Shown: positions 8,571 to 17,992, counted from the first letter of the stretch. The stretch is DNA of 64,000 nt from Acidicapsa dinghuensis (GCF_025685685.1 NZ_JAGSYH010000002.1:916768-980767); one strand, 5' to 3'. Made by a program: numbers and translations. Notes: generated by a model not told the origin, from the sequence alone.

Positions 8571-9722
8571 CTATTTCGCTTGTTCCGCGGGAACCGGCTT
8601 TCGTCCCCACTCACTCGCCACGCAAAACTCTAACAGCCGTTCAAAATAATCCAACACCTGCGGAGCCACAATCCCTGCCGGCCGCAGCAGCCGCTCCGCA
8701 TTCGCCGTATCAAATTCCATCCGCATCGTGAAATACTCCCGGTACGCTTGGCCATCCACAAGTACCCTTCGCTTTTTACCCCATAAGATCAGCATCAGCA
8801 AAGGCCGCACCGTCGCAAAAAACAGCCTAGGATCCACATATCGCGGTCCCAGAACGTGAAAGAACTCCGCAGCCCGCTGCGCCAACTCACCCAGCTTCGC
8901 ACTGGCTCTCGGCCCTGCGCACAGATGCACCGTCTCGCCTAGCGCCGCCTCATCAAAGGTCAACTGCGCCACTGCAGAAGCCACAAAATCTACCGGCACA
9001 ATATCCAGCACGGCGTCAGGATACCCGGGCACCGTCCGCCACAATCTGCGCGAGAAAATCTTGAGCGGCCAGTAGAGCATCTTGAAGCTCGAAGTCGCTC
9101 CCGTCCGCGAATCGCCTACCACGATGCTCGGCCTCAGAATTACGCCCGGTATCGACCGCAGTTTCGATCGCACCAGTGCCTCAGCTTCAGCCTTTGTTCG
9201 CTCATAGGTATTGCGATATCCCTGCCCCACATCCAGCTCATCCTCGCGAATAAGCCCGGTCCGCGCCCCCGCAACATAAGCGGTGCCCACATAAGCAAAG
9301 CACTTTAGATTCGGAGCGGCCTCGGCCAGCTCCAGCATGCGCCGCGTCCCCTCCACATTGATTGCGCGTGCTTCCTCAAGCGTATGATCGAACCGCACTG
9401 TCGCCGCGCAGTGAATCACCCGAGTCGCTTCGCCCGTTATCCGTGACCACGCCGCATCCTCCAGACCGCAGCGCGACAGGCTTACGTCACCCGCATACAC
9501 ATCCACACGCCCGTGGTCCAGCTTCCCGGCAATCTCCGCACCACGCTCCTGCGCGCTTTTATCGCGGCTCGCGCGCACCAGCAGCGCCAGCCGCGCCACC
9601 GGATGCCGCTCCAGCAGTTCCCGCACCAGGTGCTTGCCTACAAAACCCGTCGCACCCGTCACCAGGATGACTTCCGGGTGGTCGATCCGTTTACCTTCTG
9701 AATTGTCTTTTAAATTCATCAT
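8571..9722 (-). CDS. Thioester-reductase-like NAD(P)-dependent SDR
   Basis: This 383-residue extended SDR has the nucleotide-binding motif ILVTGATGFVGKHLVREL at about residues 19-36 and the catalytic Tyr/Lys pair in NTYERTKAEAEAL. It has the overall look of male-sterility/thioester-reductase proteins: RVIHCAATVRFDH, then LRPSIVVGDSRTG. Such proteins reduce acyl-CoA or carrier-bound acyl groups to aldehydes or alcohols. The stop lies 12 bases before the start of the adenylating ligase on the same strand, so the two are almost certainly co-transcribed. Start choice between the two adjacent ATGs at 9722 and 9719 is open. Confidence 0.82.
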   Translation of the reverse strand: MMNLKDNSEGKRIDHPEVILVTGATGFVGKHLVRELLERHPVARLALLVRASRDKSAQERGAEIAGKLDHGRVDVYAGDVSLSRCGLEDAAWSRITGEATRVIHCAATVRFDHTLEEARAINVEGTRRMLELAEAAPNLKCFAYVGTAYVAGARTGLIREDELDVGQGYRNTYERTKAEAEALVRSKLRSIPGVILRPSIVVGDSRTGATSSFKMLYWPLKIFSRRLWRTVPGYPDAVLDIVPVDFVASAVAQLTFDEAALGETVHLCAGPRASAKLGELAQRAAEFFHVLGPRYVDPRLFFATVRPLLMLILWGKKRRVLVDGQAYREYFTMRMEFDTANAERLLRPAGIVAPQVLDYFERLLEFCVASEWGRKPVPAEQAK

Positions 9723-9798
9723 GGACTATGCGCCATGATAGCTTGCGGCCCCTGTGTACTTCCGCATGTGCACGCGCACGGCCCGAGAGCCAGGGCTC

Positions 9799-10584
9799 CT
9801 AAGCGGTAACCACCTGTACACCTAATGCGGTAAAGGCATTCACCGCATCTTCAGCGATACCGTCGTCCGTGATCAGCACATCGATATCGCTCACGGGGCA
9901 GATCACCGCTGGACTCGCCAACCCGACCTTACTGGAATCCGCCACCACCACGACCTGTTTCGCACGCCGCACCATGGCTCGAAATACAGCGGCTTCCTCT
10001 GGCTCAATGATCGTCGCTCCGTGCTCCGCATCGACGCCGCAGACCCCCAGAAAGACCCGATCCATCACCACCACATTCAGCGACTCAAGGGCCATCGGGC
10101 CAATCAGCGAAAACGCGCCCGGATAGCGCAGATCCCCGCCCGTCAGCGTTGTTTCCAGGCCCGCGGTCGAGCTTAGCTCCATACCGATATTCACTGCATT
10201 GGTAAAAATGTGCAGCCCGCTGCGGTGCCTCAGTGCACGAGCGACCTGTGTCGTTGTCGTCCCGGCGGTAAAACCTACTGTTTCCCCTTCGCCAATCAGC
10301 CCGGCGGCGGCAGCAGCAATTCTTTGCTTTTCGCGCGCGAACCGGTCCTCACGCTCACCGTAGGAAGCATCGAACCGGAATGGCTCATAGGTCGCTTGGC
10401 CGGCCAACATCACGCCGCCGTGTGTACGATGCACCAGCCCTTTTTCTTCAAGCCGCATCAGATCACGCCGTATGCTCGCAGGCGACGTAGCAAACCGCGT
10501 CGTCAGTTCCTCGACTGACGTCTTACCATGCGATAACAACAGCCGCAGGATCTCTTTTGCGCGCTTATCTGTCTTCGAAGACAT
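9799..10584 (-). CDS. DeoR/GlpR-family transcriptional regulator
   Basis: The N-terminal winged helix covers KEILRLLLSHGKTSVEELT and ASIRRDLMRLEEKGLVHR, ending with the family hallmark THGGVML. The C-terminal DeoR sensor domain has FTAGTTTTQVARAL and VVVADSSKVGLASP, where phosphorylated sugars bind in characterised members. The length, 261 residues, is normal. A perfect 14-base palindrome lies 11 bases upstream of the start (10595-10608), a good place for autoregulation. Its neighbour upstream is a CutC gene in a mannosidase locus, which fits control by a sugar phosphate. Confidence 0.9.
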   Translation of the reverse strand: MSSKTDKRAKEILRLLLSHGKTSVEELTTRFATSPASIRRDLMRLEEKGLVHRTHGGVMLAGQATYEPFRFDASYGEREDRFAREKQRIAAAAAGLIGEGETVGFTAGTTTTQVARALRHRSGLHIFTNAVNIGMELSSTAGLETTLTGGDLRYPGAFSLIGPMALESLNVVVMDRVFLGVCGVDAEHGATIIEPEEAAVFRAMVRRAKQVVVVADSSKVGLASPAVICPVSDIDVLITDDGIAEDAVNAFTALGVQVVTA

Positions 10585-10594
10585 ACCGGCTCGT

Positions 10595-10608
10595 TCTTAT
10601 CGATAAGA
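10595..10608. promoter_or_regulatory. Perfect 14-bp palindrome, candidate DeoR operator
   Basis: TCTTATCGATAAGA reads identically on both strands and sits 11-24 bases upstream of the DeoR start codon. A looser pair, ATCGTTTC just after it and GAAACGAT near 10648-10655, adds further dyad symmetry to the same gap. The location suggests an autoregulatory operator, but no binding motif is known for this regulator. Confidence 0.45.
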
Positions 10609-10693
10609 TCGTTTCGTTGCGGTGCGGTACTGAAACTATGAGGAATGGAAACGATACCATCTACCATTCATGGCACGCAAACCGCTCTCTGTT

Positions 10694-11476
10694 TTAACCT
10701 CGATCTATGCGGAGAGTCTCCGCGAAAGTTCTCTCAATTGCTTCGCGCAACTGTTGCACATCCGAGGTGCGTAATACACAGCGCGCGTAGTCCTCATCGC
10801 CTGCACCGCTGATCTTCAGCTCGGGCTTGCGAAATCTGACCGGACCGGGTACCGACCGGCGCAACGACGCGTGAAACTCCAGCGCCCCTGTCGCCTCTAC
10901 AATCTTCGATACGTTGTGCGGTCGGACGCATCCGCACACCATCACAGCAATGCGTTCCCGCGCTGTTTTTATCAGTCCCGCCATACAATCCAGCCCCAGC
11001 ATCGCGTTTGGTGCGCCTCCCGATGTCAATACACGGTCCGCACCGCAGTGAATTACATCTTCCAGTGCCGCCTGCATGTTCTGCGTCATGTCGAGCGCCC
11101 GATGGAAGGTCACCTCGATTGGAGGTGCAGCTTGATGTGCCACCTCTACGAGCATCCGTGTCGGTTCCACGTCCACATCGCCGTCTGGAGTGAGCAGGCC
11201 CAGCACCACGCCGTCTGCGCCAGCCTCACGTGCCGCCTCAATATCCGCGCGCATCACGGCAATCTCTTCGCCGGAGTAGCAAAAATCCCCACCACGCGGG
11301 CGGATCATCACCTGCACTTCAATTCCAACGCTCTCGCGCACTGCGCGAATCAAGCCCATACTGGGAGTCAGGCCACCTTCGGACAAGGCGCTGCACAACT
11401 CGACGCGTTGTGCGCCCCCAGCTTCCGCGGCCTTTGCCGCCTCTACAGAATCAACGCAAATCTCCAGCTTCCACAT
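10694..11476 (-). CDS. cutC: CutC-family TIM-barrel protein, paralogue 1
   Basis: The protein begins MWKLEICVDSVEAAKAAEAG, the standard CutC opening, and continues with GGAQRVELC, LTPSMGLIR, VMIRPRGGDFCYS, EVTFHRALDM and VLTSGGAPNA, all conserved CutC motifs of a TIM barrel. The ATG at 11476 gives 260 residues and follows GGATGGGGTG; a longer frame to 11587 lacks a ribosome site. CutC was named for copper tolerance in E. coli, a phenotype later traced to the MicL small RNA inside that gene, so its enzymatic role is unknown. It sits between DeoR and an Oar-like receptor, with a second CutC 7 kb away beyond a GH92 mannosidase. Confidence 0.9.
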   Translation of the reverse strand: MWKLEICVDSVEAAKAAEAGGAQRVELCSALSEGGLTPSMGLIRAVRESVGIEVQVMIRPRGGDFCYSGEEIAVMRADIEAAREAGADGVVLGLLTPDGDVDVEPTRMLVEVAHQAAPPIEVTFHRALDMTQNMQAALEDVIHCGADRVLTSGGAPNAMLGLDCMAGLIKTARERIAVMVCGCVRPHNVSKIVEATGALEFHASLRRSVPGPVRFRKPELKISGAGDEDYARCVLRTSDVQQLREAIERTFAETLRIDRG

Positions 11477-11594
11477 CACCCCATCCAATAAAAAATTCCG
11501 GACCTCTGGTTGCACCGTGCCCATCGCACCGGGCTTGGTTCGCCAGAGGGCCCGGAAGTTGAAAAGCTTCCAATCAATTTTTGCCATTCGAATC

Positions 11595-11618
11595 AGGCCA
11601 CAGCAAGCGCTGCGGCCT
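11595..11618 (-). other. Stable intergenic hairpin after the TonB-receptor gene
   Basis: On the minus strand AGGCCGCAGC pairs with GCTGTGGCCT around a GCTT loop: ten pairs, one of them G-U. It lies ten bases after the stop of the receptor gene. No T-tract follows, so it is more likely an RNA-stability or processing hairpin than a full intrinsic terminator. Confidence 0.45.
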
Positions 11619-11628
11619 TGGCGATGGG

Positions 11629-14600
11629 CTAGAAGTTATAGTGCAGTGAGAACTGCAAGTGGCGCTCCTGCGAACGAATCGAGTTCTGCTGGGCGATGTA
11701 TCCGAAGGTCGTGTTGTTGATCCCCGTATCCGGATTGCCGTAGCTCACAATGTTAAATGCGTTGAAGGCATCGAAACGGAAACCAATCGTTTGACTCTCC
11801 ACGATGTGGAAGTCCTTGAACGCCGAGAGATCGGCATTGAAGTATCCCGGCCCGCGCACCGCGCCGTTCCGCGAAGTACCAAACGTGTTCGTGGCCGGAG
11901 CGCCAAAGGCGCACACACCGTTGTCCACACCCGGCGTTGTACAGGGCTGCGCCGAGGGGTCATCACCGAACCAGTGATCGATCGACTGGTGCACGATCCT
12001 CATCTTGCGGTACTGGTTTGCGCGCTCCACGCCATACGGATTGCCGGAATTGTTGCTCGTGCTGCTCGACATCGTCTCTGGAAAACCCGTGTAGCCAACC
12101 AGCGCCGTCGAGAGCTTCCATCCGCCGACCACTTCATCCAGCGCGCGGCTCGTATTGGGCAGGAACTGCTGTCCCCGTCCCAGTGGTAGCGCATACACCC
12201 CTGTCGCTGAGATGTTGTGTTTGATGTCGTAACCCGCCGGACCGTAATCCGCCGCACTGTCATAGTAGTTCTGAAACGCTCCGCTGTATCCGTTCACATT
12301 GAGCGCATAGTTACCCAAGCTGTTTGTCATCGCCTTGCCGTACGTGTAGTTAAAGGTGTACTCGAGGCCATGCCACTGGCGTTGCCGCAGAACCACCTGC
12401 AGCGCGTTGTAGTTCATCATCGCGCGTGACTCTGTCACGAGTAGGACACCCGAGCCAACCGCCGTTGCCGCAGGCGTATTCACGCCAATATAGGGACTGT
12501 TGTAGAAGGGCGCCGAAGTCGGGTCGCCATTTACCGTGTACTGGTTCAGGTCGCCATAGTCCTCAATATGCTGGCCTTGTTCTCCCAGGTAACCCACCTG
12601 CAGCGACAGCGTAGGCGTAACCGCGTACTCCGTCGTCAGGTTCCACTCCTGCACGTAGGCTGGCTGAATATTCTTCGGATACACGTTGTACGTGCCGCCG
12701 TAGCTGATATTGCCAGTGAACCCCTCTTCCGCAGTGCGCGGCGCTGGAATTCCTGAAGACGAAGGTCCGTTGATGTTGATGTTGATCGCCTGAATGAATG
12801 GAGTAATCGACGTCAGGCGCTGGTTTGAAGAGTTGCCTTCGAAGAAGCTGGAAGCGCTGTATCCGCCGCGAATCACAGAGCGTGGCGTCGGCTGATAGGC
12901 AAAGCCAAATCGCGGCACAATCTGGTGGAAGCTCCAGTCATAGCAGCCGCGGTTGCTGCACAGCCCCGATCCAGGCGGCACAACGCCCGCCGGAATCGCA
13001 TGCGCGTACAACACCTGCCCCGTCGTTTCATCCACATTGCCCGTCTTGTTGTTCTGCTCCGCCCACGGCTCGTCCAGCTCCCAGCGAACACCCAGGTTCA
13101 ACGTCAGGTTAGGCAGCACGCGATAGTCGTCGTTCACAAACTCTGCCACGCGCCACTGTCGCTGACCGACATTGACGCTGGCCAGCGTAACCGCCGCCGT
13201 ACTCACGCGATCCAGCAGAAAGTCCGCGCCGCCGTAGCCCGAGTTCGCCACCGAAGGATCGGAGCTGAAGTTGCCGTTATAACCTAGTGAGCCGAGGTAT
13301 CCGTCGTTGTTCGCTGTCGGATAGTTGTTCTGGTAGCGTAGCGCCTGTACGCCGGCCGTGACGACATGGTGTCCATGCTCCCACGTGATGTTGTCGATAT
13401 AGCTGTAGGTGTTGTCGATCAGCCCACCGCCATACACCGGGTTGCCACCCGCAAACAACCCACCACTGATGCTTTGGTAGGTGTAGCCATCAAACGACTG
13501 GCTCGGGAAAGAAATACCCACTACCTGATTGCCGGTAGTCCCGAACTTGCCAGTTGGGTCGGTCGGAAAGTTCTGCGCCCACACCGTTCGCGTAAAACCG
13601 ATGCGGCCGGTGTTGATGAGATTAGGCGAGAAAGTATGCACCCACGTCGCGCCGCTCAGCTTCGTCGGATACAGGTTTACTCCCGGAAAGCTGATCGGCA
13701 GCACCGGCGTCGAGCCATCATACGCTGTCGACATCGAATAGAAGCCCGTCAGCTTGTCTTTAGGGCCCCAGTCGTACTCAATCTTTATGTCGCCCTGGTT
13801 ATTCGCCTTGTAGCTGCGTGTCGGCGCCTGGTAGTTGCTGTTCGCGATGCCATCCGTCGGCGTCGCATTCGGCAGTGGATACAGGCTCGGGTTCGCAAAC
13901 AAGAACTTCGCCACCGGGTTCACCACCGGCACGCCCTGGTTATTGGCATACGGTGCGTAGTTATTCAGCGTGTCATACAGATGAACCGGATTATCGCCGG
14001 CCAGCAGCACCGAGAAGTCGCCATTGCGCATCGCTTGTGGAAACACGCTATCCGAGCCAGTGCCGCCTGTGTGATAACGCGACCCAAGGTAGTCGACAAA
14101 GAAGAATAGCTTGTCATGCAGAATCGGACCGCCAAAGGTGCCCCCAAACTGATCCTGCGAGTACGGATTGATCGGAATAATCGGGCTCTTGTTGTTGTTC
14201 TGCCACGAATTGGCATTCAGCCGGTAATCCTGCACATAGCCATACGCTGACCCGTGAAAATGGTTCGTGCCGCTCTTGAGCACGTTCACCACGCCGCCGC
14301 CGTTCACATTGCCAAACGTCACTGGCGAATCAGCGGTGACCACATCCACCTCCGCCAGCGCAGCCGGAGCGGGGCTATACGAGATCAGGTTGTTGAACGT
14401 CTCGTTCATATCAATCCCGTCCAGCGTGTAGTTATTCGCCTGGGCGCGATTGCCATTCAGGTTGATCGAATCCGTGAAATACGTGCTGCGCTCGATCGAA
14501 GTCGGTCCCGAAGTGCCGGCTGTGTTCACCGCGCCGGGGAGATACAGAGTCAGCGCCGAGAAATCCAACCCGTTCAGCGGCAGATTCGAGATCGTATTCT

Positions 14601-15027
14601 CTGTAAATGTGCTTTGCAGCGTCAGGTCGTTGGTATTCAGAATCGGCGCTGCAGCCGAGACGCTCACCGTCTCAGTGCCGCCGCCCACCGTCAGTTTCAC
14701 ATTGAAGTTTGCAACCTGCACTGCTTCAAGACTGAACTCCGGCAACGCTTGCGAATTGAATTCACTCGCCTTCACCGTCACTGTGTAGTGACCGATTGGC
14801 AGTCCAACGATCCGGAAAAATCCGGTCTCATTCGTCGCCGCTGCCGTATCCACGCCGGTCTCTACAGCATGAGCCGTCACCTGCGCGCCCGGCACCGCCG
14901 CATCGCTTGTGTCAGTGACTGTTCCGGTAATCGAACCACTTACCGTCTGGCCCATCGCAACAGGCAAACAGCACCACCCCACAAGCAGCATCACCATCAC
15001 AATGGCTGCATACATTCGTTTCATCAT
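11629..15027 (-). CDS. Oar-like TonB-dependent receptor
   Basis: This 1132-residue outer-membrane protein has a signal peptide ending near AMGQ. A carboxypeptidase-regulatory-like beta domain follows at residues 30-115 (SITGTVTDTSDAAVPGAQV), then a plug with NLPLNGLDFSALTL and GGGVVNVLKSGTNHFHGSA. The rest is a long beta-barrel ending in the typical aromatic residue (HLQFSLHYNF). This architecture is that of the Oar-like receptors expanded in Acidobacteria, which import oligosaccharides or peptides with TonB energy. GGAGAGGCC precedes the ATG. The GH92 gene directly upstream and the CutC/DeoR genes downstream suggest a mannose-containing substrate; that is inference. Confidence 0.9.
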   Translation of the reverse strand: MMKRMYAAIVMVMLLVGWCCLPVAMGQTVSGSITGTVTDTSDAAVPGAQVTAHAVETGVDTAAATNETGFFRIVGLPIGHYTVTVKASEFNSQALPEFSLEAVQVANFNVKLTVGGGTETVSVSAAAPILNTNDLTLQSTFTENTISNLPLNGLDFSALTLYLPGAVNTAGTSGPTSIERSTYFTDSINLNGNRAQANNYTLDGIDMNETFNNLISYSPAPAALAEVDVVTADSPVTFGNVNGGGVVNVLKSGTNHFHGSAYGYVQDYRLNANSWQNNNKSPIIPINPYSQDQFGGTFGGPILHDKLFFFVDYLGSRYHTGGTGSDSVFPQAMRNGDFSVLLAGDNPVHLYDTLNNYAPYANNQGVPVVNPVAKFLFANPSLYPLPNATPTDGIANSNYQAPTRSYKANNQGDIKIEYDWGPKDKLTGFYSMSTAYDGSTPVLPISFPGVNLYPTKLSGATWVHTFSPNLINTGRIGFTRTVWAQNFPTDPTGKFGTTGNQVVGISFPSQSFDGYTYQSISGGLFAGGNPVYGGGLIDNTYSYIDNITWEHGHHVVTAGVQALRYQNNYPTANNDGYLGSLGYNGNFSSDPSVANSGYGGADFLLDRVSTAAVTLASVNVGQRQWRVAEFVNDDYRVLPNLTLNLGVRWELDEPWAEQNNKTGNVDETTGQVLYAHAIPAGVVPPGSGLCSNRGCYDWSFHQIVPRFGFAYQPTPRSVIRGGYSASSFFEGNSSNQRLTSITPFIQAINININGPSSSGIPAPRTAEEGFTGNISYGGTYNVYPKNIQPAYVQEWNLTTEYAVTPTLSLQVGYLGEQGQHIEDYGDLNQYTVNGDPTSAPFYNSPYIGVNTPAATAVGSGVLLVTESRAMMNYNALQVVLRQRQWHGLEYTFNYTYGKAMTNSLGNYALNVNGYSGAFQNYYDSAADYGPAGYDIKHNISATGVYALPLGRGQQFLPNTSRALDEVVGGWKLSTALVGYTGFPETMSSSTSNNSGNPYGVERANQYRKMRIVHQSIDHWFGDDPSAQPCTTPGVDNGVCAFGAPATNTFGTSRNGAVRGPGYFNADLSAFKDFHIVESQTIGFRFDAFNAFNIVSYGNPDTGINNTTFGYIAQQNSIRSQERHLQFSLHYNF

Positions 15028-15293
15028 GGCCTCTCCACAGTTCTCTTGCTGCCAAATGCGCCTTTAATTGAGTCGTTCCTTACAGCCAGAGCCGTCCAGC
15101 AAGCTCCGGTTGTCTCTTGGTACCCGATTCGCGCCATCCTGCCGCTCTCGCCACATATTTCCGCTGGCGAGGCGGCATCCTTTCCTCCGATGCCAATCGT
15201 CCTTGCCGACGCCGGAGAGACTCACCGCATTGCAATCAGACAGTGAGGTCTTTGCACACAAAAACTACGCCGTTTTGATTGCTTTGTCCACAA

Positions 15294-15305
15294 AAATGAT
15301 CATTT
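15294..15305. promoter_or_regulatory. 12-bp palindrome in the receptor promoter region
   Basis: AAATGATCATTT is a perfect palindrome about 270 bases upstream of the receptor start, in an AT-rich stretch between the receptor and the terminator of the GH92 gene. It could be an operator for the receptor. The 393-base gap (15028-15420) holds no gene that I can support. Confidence 0.3.
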
Positions 15306-15340
15306 CAATCAGAATTGGCTGTTTATCCTAAGGTCGCTCT

Positions 15341-15377
15341 AAAAACAAAACGGGCCGCCGCATCCTGCGACAGCCCG
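15341..15377 (-). terminator. Rho-independent terminator after the GH92 gene
   Basis: On the minus strand CGGGCTGTCGCA, loop GGA, TGCGGCGGCCCG forms a 12-pair stem with two G-U pairs, followed directly by GTTTTGTTTTT-like sequence. It lies 44 bases after the GH92 stop, so GH92 and the receptor are separate transcription units. Confidence 0.85.
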
Positions 15378-15420
15378 CTAAGGTTGGTATTCTCTGGTCT
15401 CTAAGTCATTTTCCTTGTCT

Positions 15421-17763
15421 TCAAACCGGCATCGACGACTTAGGCCGCGTCTCCTCGGAGCGTCCAAAGCCAGGATCAGCCGCATCCGTCATCTCGACCA
15501 CGAACCGTCCGCCCTCCGCCACATCCGCATGAGCAAACCACGCATTCGCGTGTGGCTTGCCGTCCAGCTCCACGCTCTTGATGTACACGCTGTCGGCTGA
15601 TTGGCGCTTCGCTTCGACCACCAGCTTCTTCCCGCCGGCCAGTTGCAGCGTCACGCGATCGAACAACGGTGAACCGAAGACATAATGCGTGCTGACCGGA
15701 TCAACCGAGTAGAAGCCGATCGAGCTGAGCACATACCAAGCCGACATCTGCCCGCAGTCCTCATTGCCCGCCATGCCGTCGAGCGCATTTGAATACATCT
15801 TGGTGTTGAGCATATGAATGCGCGCCGCTGTCTTGTCGGGCCTTCCGGCAAAGCTGTAGAGATACGCGATGTGGTGGCTCGGCTCATTGCCATGCGCATA
15901 CTGCCCCACCATGCCTGCAATATCCGGAGGAGCATCGGGCGGCAACGTCGAGGGCTGGTCAAATAAAGTATCCAGTTTCTGCACAAACGCCTCATCGCCG
16001 CCCAGTACCTGGATATACCCCGTCACATCATGCTGAATGCCAAAAGTCGTCTGCCACGCATTCGACTCCGTGTAGTCGCGCCACTTTTTCGAGTGGCCCA
16101 GCTCGATCGGATCGAACGGCACAGCCCACTGCCCGTTCTGAAACTTAGGTCGCAAGAAGCCTGTGCTCTGGTCCCAGTAATTGCGGTAGTTCCGCGAACG
16201 CTTGCGCAGCGCCTCGGCATTCGCTTTGTCGCCCAGACGATCGGCCACATGCGAGACGGCCCAGTCGTCGTAGTCATACTCCAGCGTCTTCGAAACCGAC
16301 TCATCTTCGCGGTCGCACGGAATGTATCCAAGGCTGCGATACCAGTTCAGGCCGCGATAATCGTCGTCAAAGGCGCGCTTCTTCATCGCCGTATACGCGG
16401 AGTTGTAGTCGATGCCTTCGAATCCCTTTACCATCGCCTCGGTAATCACGGCAGCGGAGTGATAGCCGGTCATCGTGCCGGTCTCTTTGCCCTGCAGTGG
16501 CCAAACCGGCATGCCCGCAGGACTCTGCTCCGCCATGTGAATGAGGCTGTTGATCATATCCGGCACGCGGTCTGCATGCACCATCGTGAAGAGCGGATGC
16601 TCAGCGCGGTATGTATCCCACAGCGAGAACGTCGTGTAGTTGTGCTGACCCTTGGGCAGCTGATGAATCCCGCCATCCATGCCCATGTACCGGCCATCCA
16701 CATCGTCAAAGAGCGTCGGAGCCACCATCGTGTGGTAGTAAGCCGAGTAAAAGACGCGCTTATTGTTGTCGCTCGCCGACTCCACGCGAATCTTCCCCAG
16801 CTCCTCGCGCCAGCGTCCCTCGGCAGCCTTCTGCACCGCATCAAAATCCCAGCCATGAATCTCGGCCGCGAGGTTCTTCCGCGCGCCGTCGGTACTCACA
16901 CCTGACAACCCGGCCTTGATCTGGATTTTCTCTCCGGCCTTCGTCTTGTAGTACACCACGGCCTTGAGATTCTTCGCCTTTTTCGCACCGTTCGAGTCGG
17001 TTGCGTTATCGTCTTCGAAGAACTCCACGCGATCGAACGGCCGCGAAAACTCCAGCGCAATGTACATCTGCCGTCCTGCACCCCAGGCATTCGTCGCATG
17101 ACCTGCAACCAGCATGCGGTCGTTCACCTTCTCCAGCGAGCACCACTCGATGTTGCCCGGCCCCTGTCCGTAAGCATGAGTCAGGTCCAGCACAATGTGG
17201 CTCGTATCGCTTTCCGGAAACGTATAGCGATGAAAACCCGCGCGCTCGGTCGCGGTCAGCTCCGCCTGGATGCCGGTGTCCTTGAGCAGGACCGAATAGT
17301 AGCCGGGGTGGGCATGCTCATCCTCATGCGAAAACCGCGTGCGATAGCCATCGCCCTTACCCTCAGCCGCCGACTTGCGATCTCCCGGATGCAGCCGCAC
17401 ATCGCCCGTGCGCGGAACAACCAGAAAGTCGAGCAAATCGCCGCATCCCGTGCCGCTCAGATGCGTATGGCTGAATCCCATGATGGACACATCGGAGTTG
17501 TGATATCCCGAGCACCAGTCCCAGTCATCGTTGTAGGTGTCAGGGCTCAACTGCACCATGCCAAACGGCATTGTCGCGCCCGGATACGTGTGCCCATGCC
17601 CGCCCGTACCCCAGAAGATATTCACCAACCCCAACAGATCCTCATCTGACGGCCCATCTGCCAGCGCAATCTTAGGCAATCCAATCGCAGAAACTGCACC
17701 AGCCGCGGCCATCCCCTGCAGTACCCTGCGCCGCGTCCACTTTGAATCAACTGCTTCTTTCAT
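15421..17763 (-). CDS. GH92 alpha-mannosidase, Tat-exported
   Basis: This 780-residue enzyme should remove alpha-linked mannose by a calcium-dependent inverting mechanism, as in characterised GH92 enzymes. Hallmarks are GTGGHGHTYPGATMPFG at about residue 50, FSHTHLSGTGCGD, the catalytic-core region TFSLWDTYRAEHPL, and NEDCGQMSAWYVLSSIGFY with VFGSPLFD near the C-terminus. The N-terminus is a twin-arginine signal (WTRRRVLQGMAAAGAVSAIG, then LPKIALA), so the enzyme is exported folded. The ATG at 17763 is preceded by TGAGGATTC; the open frame continues upstream to 18006 without a ribosome site, and I excluded that part. A terminator follows the stop. Confidence 0.92.
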   Translation of the reverse strand: MKEAVDSKWTRRRVLQGMAAAGAVSAIGLPKIALADGPSDEDLLGLVNIFWGTGGHGHTYPGATMPFGMVQLSPDTYNDDWDWCSGYHNSDVSIMGFSHTHLSGTGCGDLLDFLVVPRTGDVRLHPGDRKSAAEGKGDGYRTRFSHEDEHAHPGYYSVLLKDTGIQAELTATERAGFHRYTFPESDTSHIVLDLTHAYGQGPGNIEWCSLEKVNDRMLVAGHATNAWGAGRQMYIALEFSRPFDRVEFFEDDNATDSNGAKKAKNLKAVVYYKTKAGEKIQIKAGLSGVSTDGARKNLAAEIHGWDFDAVQKAAEGRWREELGKIRVESASDNNKRVFYSAYYHTMVAPTLFDDVDGRYMGMDGGIHQLPKGQHNYTTFSLWDTYRAEHPLFTMVHADRVPDMINSLIHMAEQSPAGMPVWPLQGKETGTMTGYHSAAVITEAMVKGFEGIDYNSAYTAMKKRAFDDDYRGLNWYRSLGYIPCDREDESVSKTLEYDYDDWAVSHVADRLGDKANAEALRKRSRNYRNYWDQSTGFLRPKFQNGQWAVPFDPIELGHSKKWRDYTESNAWQTTFGIQHDVTGYIQVLGGDEAFVQKLDTLFDQPSTLPPDAPPDIAGMVGQYAHGNEPSHHIAYLYSFAGRPDKTAARIHMLNTKMYSNALDGMAGNEDCGQMSAWYVLSSIGFYSVDPVSTHYVFGSPLFDRVTLQLAGGKKLVVEAKRQSADSVYIKSVELDGKPHANAWFAHADVAEGGRFVVEMTDAADPGFGRSEETRPKSSMPV

Positions 17764-17970
17764 TGAATCCTCATGCATTCGGTAAAGCCGGCAATGCCGG
17801 CAAATGAAAAACCTGATCCACGACAAGCGTATAGTCTCGAAACGTATTTCAACCCTCTGTTTACGCGGAAAACGCACGGATCTTCGACGAGCGCGTCTTC
17901 CGCTCGTTGGGATAAACAGAAAGGTGCTCGCGCATTTTGCGGAGACAGGACGTCCAGATCCCCTTGCTGC

Positions 17971-17992
17971 GGACCGGTTCTCGAACCGGTCC
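17971..17992. promoter_or_regulatory. 22-bp interrupted palindrome upstream of the GH92 gene
   Basis: GGACCGGTTC and GAACCGGTCC form ten-base perfect arms separated by two bases. Each arm itself contains the self-complementary ACCGGT. The site lies about 210 bases upstream of the GH92 start and about 80 bases past the stop of cutC paralogue 2. No T-tract follows on either strand, so an operator (the form resembles LacI-family sites) is more likely than a terminator. The rest of this 306-base gap shows no gene. Confidence 0.4.

Noticed and set aside
14254..15246. A 330-codon plus-strand open frame over the start of the receptor
   Set aside because: It is antisense to the signal peptide and N-terminal domain of the Oar-like receptor and has no ribosome site or known family.
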